Shown here in pieces: positions 44,501 to 52,204 of a DNA stretch of 64,000 bases. The position numbers were made by a program, and so were the translations under genes. Position 1 is the first letter of the stretch. Every line of letters starts with the position of its first letter. This DNA is from Pelobates cultripes (lineage: Eukaryota > Chordata > Amphibia > Anura > Pelobatidae), in NCBI GenBank assembly GCA_933207985.1, contig OW240912.1:202760002-202824001 (forward strand). The letters run 5' to 3'. Below the pieces are notes generated by a model, which was given only the letters and a program-made list of their open reading frames with translations, was not told the DNA's origin and searched no databases.

Positions 44501-45748
44501 TGTAGGCCAGAAACGGCTGGTGGCTCGGCCCCGATGGCGACCAGCCCTGCCGAAAACCCCTCTGGTTGGAGTAGGGTTACGAAAAACTTGTTTAATGGAA
44601 GTCTGGGCCTTGCTCAATGTCGTAAATAAGTTCACATGTTTCTTTAGCTCGCCAATGAAGGCTTCTCCGAATAGTTGGCCATTGGCCCGTGGCCCCAATT
44701 CTTTCTTGCCGAGTTCCAGGAGCTTGGAGTCCATCTTGAGAAGCGCGGCTTTACGTCGCTCCGCGCAGAGTGCGGCATTGGTGTTGCCCAATAAGCAGAT
44801 TGCGCGTTGCGCCCATTCTCTCACATCGTGGGCGTCCAAGGTACTCCCTTGGGTAAGCGCTCCGTCTGCGAGGTACAGGATCTTAGCGAGTGGGCCAAGC
44901 ATATCTAGTAACTTATCTTGCGAAGCTTTGAGGCCCTTCTCGATGCCCTTACGCGGGTCACGTCCCGTCCGTGACATGAATACGACTACCGTGGTGTCGA
45001 ATTCAGGCGTGTGGGCAATCTTGTCCGGTAGGCTAGGTCTTGGACACTCGGACTTCAGTCTCGCCCGGACCTCTTTGTCCATAGGTTGTCGTAGCCAAAA
45101 ATGAATGAATTGGGCCAAATGGTCCGGTAGGCCCCATTCCAATGATCTCGGGTGACGTATTGTACGTGGATCAAACAACGGATTGCCTTGGGGGTCCACG
45201 AAGGTGCCGTCCTCCAGGTCGTCCGCCTGTGTATCGGCCTTCCAGTGCCCATGACGGATGTCCTGCTCCTCGACCCGCTCCGACCCTGTGTGGCCGCGGG
45301 GTATGTCGAGCCAGTCCTCCTCCTCAGATGGGGAGTCCCCCACTCCCCACTCGTCCATAACTTCCAGCGGGGTTGGTGAGTTACCTCCCTCGTCATCGGA
45401 TGATGTCAGCGGGGGTGTTGACGGATCTAAGCGGTCCGATGGGCGGCTCCTCTTGAGTGGGGCTTTGCCCTTTGCCGTCCGTGGGGCTGGGCCATTGCCC
45501 TTCCAATGTCTCTTAGGGGGAGCACTATCCCCTGAAGGCTTCTCCTGGCCTTTGGTGTCCGGGTCCCCCTGTGGGGTTTGGACCAATAGTTTCGCTATGG
45601 CCTTTTCCATTGAGGCCGCCACCGCTGAATTAATTAGTGCTTGAAAATCGGGTGGAGTTTGCTGTGAGGGTTCACCCATGTTCATGGTTGCAATCACTGT
45701 CTGTAAAGACAGGGTAGAGTCAGGTACCGAAGTACGTGAATAGTACAA
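41555..45748 (-). CDS. DIRS gag and tyrosine recombinase in one continuous frame (1397 codons)
   Basis: Codons 1-21 are probably untranslated; the ATGs at 45685 (codon 22) and 45679 (codon 24) are more likely starts. Residues ~24-455 are Gag-like: a charged Ser/Pro-rich start, FDPRTIRHPRSLEW, TPEFDTTVVVFMSRTGRDPR, VREWAQRAICLLGNTNAA and a C-terminal Arg/Gly-rich stretch (RGARTRGRGRF) suited to RNA binding. Residues ~455-1085 overlap the RT gene and have no recognisable domain. Residues ~1090-1397 are a DIRS tyrosine recombinase with FRRVSDVRAF (Arg ~1241), GAHSVRG (His 1346, Arg 1349), DWTRENTF (Trp 1372) and VFYFR (Tyr 1382). All catalytic residues are present. Whether one fused protein is made is unknown; the recombinase may be expressed from an internal start or by reinitiation. 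Confidence 0.85.
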   Translation of the reverse strand: MYYSRTSVPDSTLSLQTVIATMNMGEPSQQTPPDFQALINSAVAASMEKAIAKLLVQTPQGDPDTKGQEKPSGDSAPPKRHWKGNGPAPRTAKGKAPLKRSRPSDRLDPSTPPLTSSDDEGGNSPTPLEVMDEWGVGDSPSEEEDWLDIPRGHTGSERVEEQDIRHGHWKADTQADDLEDGTFVDPQGNPLFDPRTIRHPRSLEWGLPDHLAQFIHFWLRQPMDKEVRARLKSECPRPSLPDKIAHTPEFDTTVVVFMSRTGRDPRKGIEKGLKASQDKLLDMLGPLAKILYLADGALTQGSTLDAHDVREWAQRAICLLGNTNAALCAERRKAALLKMDSKLLELGKKELGPRANGQLFGEAFIGELKKHVNLFTTLSKAQTSIKQVFRNPTPTRGVFGRAGRHRGRATSRFWPTGPRNQTSQSFFPSRPPFSRGTFRPRGARTRGRGRFNTGEHPSSTIVPLPCYCWQTVSFFAELGKDILRCLDPSNDQGIRDRFRAHTDPITSTTTDTNVGGTHQAHRRRGPSTIPQRGSRIRPRRHGFHQQHISSSEKDRRLQTCHQPTRTEFIRSLQTFQNGGHTSPQRSTTGARLVHTTGFKGCLSVSSDGTVQSTFPSISLERTHMPVHVPPIWSQLRPLVLHEASEASHGAFTDKRDPMPNLSRRYTYFLQQRLQTAFSDEIHSALSGILGFHREHGKVSSLPIESGAVPRIRDRFSNMHTPPSQDEDCEYSEGDTAFSSERHGPSEITGQDCRPTFILHSSNFPGTPPLPSHAKAESSPPETGSLIRSSDQDNRGSADGTPLVAAPHGGLERQSHIRFEPGFHPGIGCQPVGLGSPLRTRIHGRSLVGGRKVTTHQLPGVDSRLIRHPQPGQTCVQLLYTATHGQHIGSPIREQTGRSQITDIDGGYQGHLPVLSPSQHNPQSGILTRPQQPHGGLVLSSLAGLQRLASGHGDLQYGEIDQGTTPHRPFCLTHEYATTEVLQLVAGSPERSSGCLSTALAFDGSVCLPTFLDVSKSAPQTTHIQDIADPDHTLMEKPGMVPRLARTISRPPAGLTNVPHTPYESGCGTSSSHTSRTSRVGSLDAFRGSWAIPGLSQTAKDLLWDSWAPGTRRNYMAAWNVWDRWCLGRSLDPFTAPVSDILNFLSTLFSNGKSYRSINVTRSAISAAHVPVNGNPVGQEALICRLLRGIKLARPPTPRYRQLWDVDVVIRFIQNWPDNADLSLRQLAAKLTLLLCLVSFRRVSDVRAFDVDGFTITPVGVTFLISRRTKTDSKSVSYPFFPAVPRLCVVSTLLRYVEVTAPLRATGSGQLLISYTRPYKPVTTTTLARWIRWLLSLAGIDASFGAHSVRGAAASKAFSAGASLADILRTADWTRENTFRVFYFRQSSHASLAFLPQR
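42325..44388 (-). CDS. DIRS reverse transcriptase / RNase H / methylase-like ORF (687 aa)
   Basis: This frame lies +1 relative to gag and wholly inside the 1397-codon frame. RT motifs: VNLRELNSF-like block at ~108, RLDLKDAYL at 142-150, LPFGLSSAPW at 176-185, catalytic YLDD at 208-211 and FLGFEIDS at 255-262. RNase H: ESDAS (Asp 374), CLELI (Glu 406), MDN (Asp 431) and ADWFSR (Asp 482). Residues ~510-630 (DLFASRTNTQLPRYYSW, AYAFPPFSMLARVL, WFPDLL) match the C-terminal region often called Dam-methylase-like in DIRS elements; its expected catalytic N/D-PP-Y/F motif reads FPPF. The ATG at 44388 could start it, or it may be reached by a +1 shift. It is intact. Confidence 0.92.
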   Translation of the reverse strand: MSTPQVPLCLSPVTAGRLSLFSQNWEKISSDAWILQTIRGYEIDFAHTPTQSRRPQPIRTSVELTKLIDDEVRALFLKGAVEFAPDDTGFISNIFLVQKKTGDYRPVINLRELNSFVAYRHFKMEGIHLLRDLLLEHDWFTRLDLKDAYLSVPMAQSSRPFLRFHWKGRTCQFTCLPFGLSSAPWCFTKLLKPAMAHLRTRGIRCLIYLDDILIFCNNDSKLRSQTKFIVHFLESLGFIVNMEKSALSPSKVVQFLGFEIDSVTCTLRLPKTKIANIRKEIRRFLRKDMVPLRLLARIVGLLSSSIQAIFPGPLHYRAMQRLKAHHLRQGHSYDQAIRITAEVRTELRWWLLHMEAWNGRAIFGSNPDFILESDASLWGWGAHCAHASTGGPWSEEEKSLHINCLELIAGSFAIRSLAKHVSNCCILLRMDNISAVQYVNRLGGARSRTLTEATKDIYQFCLPRNITLRAEYLPGLNNLTADWFSRHWRDSSDWHLDTEIFNTVRSIRGPLHIDLFASRTNTQLPRYYSWLPDPQSEAVDAFLQHWPSMGAYAFPPFSMLARVLHKLRTSKTSLILITPLWRSQAWFPDLLALSHDHPLVLPTFPTLLTNPDAEPHPLILQERLELVAWTLSGDLGQSQAYRKRLRTSFGTLGHQGLDVTTWQHGMYGTAGVWEGASIPLQHLYQTY

Positions 45749-47000
45749 GGCAGTAATAAGGAGGTACGGCGTTCCTCCTACGACTGGGGGTCGTCTAGTG
45801 TGGCCAATGGGCCCAGATCAAACAACCTGTTTTAGGTATTGACACTGCCTGTAATTCTGGGCTAGCGAGGGGGTCACCCTCCGGCTGACCGGACTGAGCG
45901 GTCTAGGATATAGAAATCTCGGCTAGGTCGTAGTGCCTAGATATTGCACGGGTCGTGCCCTTAATTCAAAGCCCAGTGGGGAAGAAGTGTGACAGATTTT
46001 CCCAGTGGAAAAGGCATGAGCAGGACACCCCAGTCGTAGTATGGAGGGTGCCGACCACACGTAACAGCATAAATAGTAGGGGGGTCACCCCGCTCTTCGG
46101 ATAGTATGGCACACGCCTGGGGGTCACCCAGCGCAGGGGGGTCACCCCTTGATAACAATAATAGTGTGCCAGTGGGGGGTCACCCCACTCAGAGGGGTCA
46201 CCTCTGGAAGAGCTTATTATTATTTTATTTTTTTTTATTTTATTTTTTTTCAATATTTATTTCCAAAATATATATATTCCTTTTTTTTTTTTTTTCTTTT
46301 CTTTGTGTTTGTATATTTATTCTATTCCTTTTTTATTTATTCAGGTTGCTTCTGCAGTACCCCAAAACGGCAGGTAGGGGGGGACAATACTATATATATG
46401 GTGATACTCCCTAGACCAGGATCCCCCAGAGCAGGGGTAAGTATGAGCAATACTAGCACCCTCTCCCTCCCAGGTCCCCTGTCTCTATAGAGGGGCCTGG
46501 CAGACAGAGGGTGATAGGAGTGGGGATGCAAAACGGGGGACCGTGTGAATCACGGTTTCCCCACCTAAGATGGCCGACTTGGATCTCGCGAGTAGCGAGA
46601 TCCAAGATGGCCGTTCGCGCCAAATCTAAGCGCGGTCCGCGATCGCGTTGATCGCGGCCCGCTTAGGAGCTATCCGACCCCGGCCCCCACCCGCCCGCCC
46701 TACGTTGCCCGAGCCGCCGGAGAGCCGGCCACGTTAATCAGCCGCGACCACGGCAATTTAAAGCCGCGGTCGCGGTAAAAACTCGTCGCGAAAAGCCAGG
46801 GGCAAAATGAGGAGGGGGGGGGGGTAATGGCAGGGGGAGAGGCGCAAGAAAAGGGGGGGCTAACCCTCAAATAACAATAAAACTCTACTAGGTAAAAATA
46901 CTCTGATGCTATATTATTATTACACAAATCTGATATTTAAATTAAAGGTAAACTAAACAGCAGAAGAAAATACTCTGACCTGTGCCTTGGCTGGAAGCAG
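45749..47000 (-). other. 5' leader of the DIRS element
   Basis: It contains repeated GGGGTCACCCC palindromes between 45868 and 46205, a T-rich patch on the plus strand (46213-46345), a perfect inverted repeat CTTGGATCTCGCGAG...CGAGATCCAAG (46577-46606), AAGATGGCC motifs and a GATCGCGG inverted pair. No ORF is recognised. Confidence 0.7.
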
Positions 47001-47154
47001 CAAAGAAAGAGGAAATGGGAAGCCTGTCAGGGACTTATATACAAGAGGTGCTGGACTCTGATTGGTTAAACTTTTTCTTTTCTGATTGATTGACTTGTGC
47101 TGCTGGAGGCATAAAGTAAAGAAAGTTTATGCAAAATAGGAAGCCTCCTGTCAT
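47001..47154 (-). promoter_or_regulatory. Right inverted terminal repeat and promoter of the DIRS element
   Basis: On the minus strand it reads CCAATCAGAG, then CTTGTATATAAGTCC (TATA at 47033-47045), pointing toward the genes. Because the left ITR carries the same box facing into the element, antisense transcription from the left end is also possible. Confidence 0.8.
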
Positions 47155-47165
47155 GTAATAAAATT

Positions 47166-48775
47166 CGATACAGAAGATTAACAGACTTACAAAGAAATAA
47201 AAGATTGACACTAACATACATATCAATTCCTAAATATTAACGAAGAAGAAAAGAGACAATGAAAAGTTATTTAACAGTTATGAGTGTATTAATACCAAAA
47301 GAGAGTACTTATAACTATATAACACATGGAGTAAAATTATGATAGGATAGTATTATGAAAAGAACTATTATATTATGACCTATACATAGGATGAAAAGTA
47401 TCAGAGGTAGATAAAATATCAAGTTGATAAAATAAGGATCATGGTTACTTAATACTACAAAGATTGAGTTCAATAGTATTTCATAGATTCACTAGAATAA
47501 CTATTTTGTTTATAATCGAGGTGAAGTAAAACAAACAATGGTAACATAAGGAAGAAAACTAAGGAAGGATAATTTATATTGATTAATATTAAGTAATTAT
47601 ATACACTAAGAATGCCTTGGATATAAGAGTTCAGAGATCTAAGAGGAATTGAATTGAAGTTTAGTTAAGAGTATAGTACACAATTATATTTGACCTAAGT
47701 CTATAAAGGTATGGACTAGGGAGAATAGGTTTCAGGATATGACGGTATTCAATGAATTGAATACGTTGTGTTAAGTTGTTTTGTGATTACCCTGAGTTTG
47801 TAAGACACAGACTAGGAATAAGAGTTTCTGGGCAGTATCACCCCAAGTTTATTTTATTTTAGTCAGTTGAAGTGTACTAAGGAATACGAATTGGTCAGAA
47901 CATTAGGACAATCCTGCTTTTAAGATGTATTACATTAATAAGTCATCACAATGTTAATGAAGAGAGTGATGCTAATTAATTTATATTATTCTTTCCAAAT
48001 TATTGTAAAGTAAACTATGTTTCCGTTGAATGAAAAGTTTGTTACTACAAGGTGGAATTTTCGTTAAAATTATAAATATGTAAACAAATCTATGATAGAA
48101 AGATTTCTGGGTGAAGAATTTCTAGGACAATAAGTATTGTCAACGCCATGAACATTATTTTAAGAATTATTATAGAACTTCATGGTTGATAACACATCCT
48201 TTGAATGAGTCTTATTAGTAGTGTTGATATATTTCAGGTAGTTAGAACCTACTGAATATACAAATTGAATACTATGATTGTAAAGTACTGATACAATCAT
48301 CACTAGGTGGTATTAATGGTATAAGAATGCAATTCATAAATACAAATGACCTAAAGATTTTAAGTTACTAGAAAACATATGATTCATGGAAGTATAAGTG
48401 GATGTATATTATAGTAATACATGTATTAGTACTTAAGTAATATCAGGTATTGAGAATGAAAATACTACGCTATATGTGTCTGTAGGAATATGATAGTGAT
48501 ACACAGTTATTATTTAGAAAGTTACAATCTTGATTTTGTTATCTACAAAGACATGACTGTACCTGAGCAGGTTAATCTTTCTCATTGCTTTACATTGTTT
48601 ATTGGATCAACACTTGTAAATATTTTATTCATTTATTATTGTTATATATATGTACTTATGATGTAACATGGATATCAATACATAGCTGAAACAGAGGGAG
48701 TTTGAAGTAAAGTAAGTATTATAAGGGATATAAACTCCTCCTTCTAAGAACTCTCATATAATAGAAAGTTGTGAC
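47166..48775 (+). other. LTR-element interior right of the DIRS insertion, no genes recognised
   Basis: AT-rich with stops in every frame. It could be a decayed pol or an untranslated part of a non-autonomous element. Nothing further is seen. Confidence 0.5.
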
Positions 48776-48789
48776 TACATCTTGTTCCA

Positions 48790-49587
48790 ACATGCTCGGT
48801 GGTTAAAACAACTGCGGTATAATCTGATCTAAATCCACAGTGTGAAAACCACAAGGTCCCCTGACGCGTGCATTCCTCCCACCGTTCATCAGAGGATTTA
48901 GATGAGCGGTGGGCGAAACGCACGCGTAAGGGGACCTCGTGGTTTTCACACTGTGGATTTAGATCAGATTATACCGCAGTTGTTTTAACCACCAAGCACT
49001 TTTTCCCTTTTAGCTTGCGTTATATACATTATCTCCTTATTATGGAAAATCTTTAGAGACTCAGTATTTCATGCTATGAGGAAATACATGAATCAGCATT
49101 GCATTTTAGCGAGCTGGAAAGGTTAGACGTTTATTCACATTTGTTGATACATTTGGTTTAGTATGCTTGCAGCATTGGCAACATTGTATTTATTTCTCAT
49201 TTGAGACAGTGTTACTTGATATGTTACAGGAGAAGCCTCTATTGGATATTATTTTGAGGCTTATTCTTTCAGCATAGGTGTATTGCAAAACATCTTTTTG
49301 CACACACTATTGGTTGTTGGTCTCTGAAAACTTTTGAACAGAACCACACCATTAGCTTGTTTTTATTCTTTAGGAATGTATTTTGGACAATTATTTTGAC
49401 TTCATTTTAATAGTGAATTCACTACATTCAGTCACTAGTTCTGTGACAATTTATTTTAGAGAATTATCAATAAAGTTAAAATTTTAAAGTGCACTCATTC
49501 TTTCTACTTTTTCACTATTTCTTTAGTTTTCAGGGTTAGCCCCTCTAAGAGTTGCCACTAGCTTCCTTTTCTCATTTTGTTTTTTAG
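48790..49587. mobile_element. Insert with 14-bp target duplication and hammerhead-like hairpin (Penelope-like candidate)
   Basis: TACATCTTGTTCCA occurs exactly on both sides (48776-48789 and 49588-49601), a variable-length duplication typical of target-primed insertion. The left 200 bp form a long hairpin (48793-48998) whose arms match at about 70 bp. Near the tip lies GATGAGCGGTGGGCGAAACG (48901-48920), very like the CTGATGA...GAAAC core of hammerhead ribozymes found in Penelope-like elements. The opposite strand of the left arm has CTGATGAACGGTGGG. No RT or GIY-YIG gene is left in the remaining ~590 bp. Assignment to Penelope is an inference. Confidence 0.5.
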
Positions 49588-49683
49588 TACATCTTGTTCC
49601 ATGACTGTGATACGAGTGATGTATGAATGGAAAGGTTAGTGACATTGTGTTATGGTTTTAAAACAAACCATAAACAGAGGGAA

Positions 49684-50166
49684 TGTAGAATATTGCATAT
49701 TCTATGTTTCTATTGATTATATATGGATGTGTGGATTGACATAAGTAACAGATGGTATAAGTCACATGACTTTCTTTGTATGAGAGCTCTGGAATGTAAG
49801 TTGGGGGTTTTGTCCTTATATGGCTAGAGTAGGTCTCTCATGGCTCTCTGGTTCTCTCTCTCTATGTAAGGATGTAACTCTCCCGTCAGGAGTCCAGCAA
49901 TTATCATCTGCTGTTGAACATCCATTATCCTGTAACATACTTTGTTGTTTTATTATGTATCAGTAACTAAGAATAAACCTGAAGAAACCGTAAGTCAGAT
50001 TGCGTATTAGTACTTTTCATTAATATAGACATATATTAATGTGGAGAGCAAATATGGCCCAAGACTATATATACAAAAGACTTGTGCATATATAGCAATC
50101 AACTGAAGACAAGAAGAAATTAAGAAGATTCAACATTAACATTGACGATTCCAACCAGATTTTACA
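49684..50166 (+). repeat. 3' LTR
   Basis: 483 bp starting TGTAGAATATTGCATATT and ending CAGATTTTACA. AATAAACC and TATATATACAAAAG are shared with the 5' LTR. It is preceded by a purine-rich AACAGAGGGAA. Confidence 0.8.
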
Positions 50167-50530
50167 GGTACCCATTCAGACAGCATTCATGCCAAACACT
50201 CAGCATTCACCCATTCGAAATTGTCCATTCGGGACCACTCACACTACGCATGTGTACTCACCGTTCTGGTGCTAACCTTTGTAGTTTGTTCGGCAGGCCG
50301 GTCGTTCGTCATATGAACAAGTCATTCTTAAACACTCTCTATACACGCAGTTGCTCAATTACGACCTCTAGTGGCCAAATTACATTATGACAGCAGTTAA
50401 AAATACTACTCTTCATGTACTACTACTCTCATTAAATGTATGTCACTCATATTATGTTTGCAATCAGGTCTCCGTTAACATTAGAGATCTAGGGAAAGGG
50501 ACAGTGCTGACAACACCTGCTAGAAATAAT
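50167..50530. other. No gene recognised; TTCG-rich LTR-like text
   Basis: CATTCGAAATTGTCCATTCG and GTTCGGCAGGCCGGTCGTTC recall the style of 31440-31750. No boundaries could be set. Confidence 0.35.
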
Positions 50531-50569
50531 ATATTGGGAGGCAGCTAACCCCAAAAGTGGGGATCCGTC

Positions 50570-50680
50570 TTCCTTGCTTGTGGAGACAGTAAACAAAAGT
50601 AAGAACAACAGAAGGGGTAGCGCCACAGAGTAGAAATACCTAAGGTACAGTGGGAAACAACTTAGATAGGGAAAAAATAA

Positions 50681-50712
<32 letters not shown>

Positions 50713-51720
50713 ATTAAAAATAAATGGTTATATATACGGAAATGTCCGGATTATAGAGTCCAGAGGTAGATAAAGTCCAAAACTAGTATTCCATATGGAT
50801 GTAAATTTGCCAGGGGTGGTATCCGGAGGTTTGAGAGGATTCTTCTATGGGGATGTCAAAGATGATCAGCAGTGGATCCGTATATGGAAAAAGAAAGGAG
50901 ATGATGGTACAGTATTTACTGGCATGGAGGGTATAAAATATATAATAGATATAGTCCTACTCACGTTTTATGGAGCTAGAACCAGCTCCAGTATAGATAG
51001 CGTGCAGTGGTACAATCCCCACTTTAAAGGATACGTGAATATAGCTTCTCAGTTGGGTGAGGACCATAAAATATAAAAAGAAACAACAAATAGTACTCAT
51101 AGTTTAAAATACCAGGAATATGGATAGCGAATATTTTACTCACTTTTTCCAGAGCAGGCAAAAACGAATTTGGCGCCAAAATGAAGTCATATAAGGGTGA
51201 AAAAAAACAATATTATTTTTGTTTTTTTCACCCTTATATGATGTCATTTTGGCACCACATTCGTAATTTAGGTAATTACCCACACTCCCTATATAAACCC
51301 TAACAAGCCAGGTCAGTTTTTTCTTACCTCCATTTGAAAAAGATTTTTAAGGTTAAACGTGTTGTGGTTTTTATCTGGATATTTCATATTTGTATGAATA
51401 AAGGTATTTTGGTTACTTCCTGTGCCAGTTTACTCTTTTTTTATTCTACATTTTATTTTTGTTACTATTTTATTATTTGTATCCTGTACTGCCTGTCACC
51501 TGATTTTATTTCCAGTGAACATCACTTCCAAGCAATATCCTCGGTGGGGATTATTCCACCCATGCCCTATCCATAGAGCAGTTTGTCTGCTCTGGAACAA
51601 GTGAGTAAAATATTCATTATCCATATTCCTGGTATGGTCCTTAGAGACCGTGGAGTGGGATTTTAAGCCCACCAACATCATCAGGGGAGGCACCCTTGAG
51701 CACAACCAACATTTCAATTC
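50570..51720. repeat. Nested inverted-repeat element
   Basis: Outer arms at 51108-51160 (ACCAGGAATATGGATAGCG onward, ending CCAGAGCAGG) match 51587-51640 in reverse complement (GCTCTGGAAC to TCCTGGTAT). Inside the left part a tight palindrome at about 51170-51260 pairs AATGAAGTCATATAAGGGTG with CACCCTTATATGATGTCATT. A (TA)n run lies at 50682-50704. The family is not known; Penelope-type terminal structures are one possibility. Confidence 0.55.
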
Positions 51721-51730
51721 AATGATAGTG

Positions 51731-52200
51731 CACGTTTATACTGTCTAACTGTGTTGTGTTATTTGTTTTTGTTCTTTTTAGATTTAGCCATTTCCCGTAT
51801 TTCTTTTTGTTGTTTATATTCTATTTGAGAACACTATCTGGGAAGTGATCTCAGGGAGGCTATTCAATTTTTATCATTAGATAAGTATAATTCATACTTA
51901 TTACACACTATTCACACTTCAAATATTGTGGTGATAGTATTGTTTTGAATTTAATGCTTATGACATACATTTTTATTTTTTTATTTTATGTATATTTTTA
52001 AATATATGTATAATATGTTATAAGTTAATTAAACCATCTGATTAGCATATTATACATAAATAATACATATATAATTTAATTCTAAGTGTATTTTGTTATT
52101 AATATATAGATTAATACCAAAATACATTAATAATTAAATTATATATGTATAATATGCTAATCAGGTGTTTTAATTTACAATATATTATACATTATAGATT
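51731..52200. other. AT-rich spacer with long inverted AT segment
   Basis: TATACATAAATAATACATAT-like runs and TAATATGCTAATCAGGTGTT pair with AAACCATCTGATTAGCATAT upstream (52030-52170), a second fold-back. There is no gene. Confidence 0.45.
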
Positions 52201-52204
52201 CATA

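Larger units (their letters stand above)
40792..47165 (-). mobile_element. Complete DIRS1-like retrotransposon
   Basis: All DIRS1 landmarks are present. Inverted terminal repeats of about 153 bp lie at 40839-40991 and 47001-47154, each with an outer extension (AATTGTAGATTATGCTAGCG on the left, TGTAATAAAATT on the right). An internal complementary region at 41451-41552 matches the two extreme ends in reverse complement, joined at a shared AATT. Genes on the minus strand are gag, RT/RNase H with a methylase-like tail, and a tyrosine recombinase, in long intact frames. No target duplication is expected or seen. The intact frames suggest recent activity. It interrupts the LTR element at 37428-50166. 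Confidence 0.93.
37428..50166 (+). mobile_element. LTR retroelement with broken gag, interrupted by a DIRS element
   Basis: Two long direct repeats, 37428-37894 and 49684-50166, are nearly identical and end GATTTTACA. The 3' copy starts TGTAGAATATTGCATATT, right after the purine-rich AAACAGAGGGAA (polypurine tract). The 5' copy lost its first few bases. Without the DIRS insert (40792-47165) and the ~800-bp insert at 48790, the element is about 5.6 kb. gag relics occupy 38240-39820, but no RT, RNase H or integrase motif was found, so it may be non-autonomous or deeply decayed. Flanking target duplications do not match. Confidence 0.75.
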
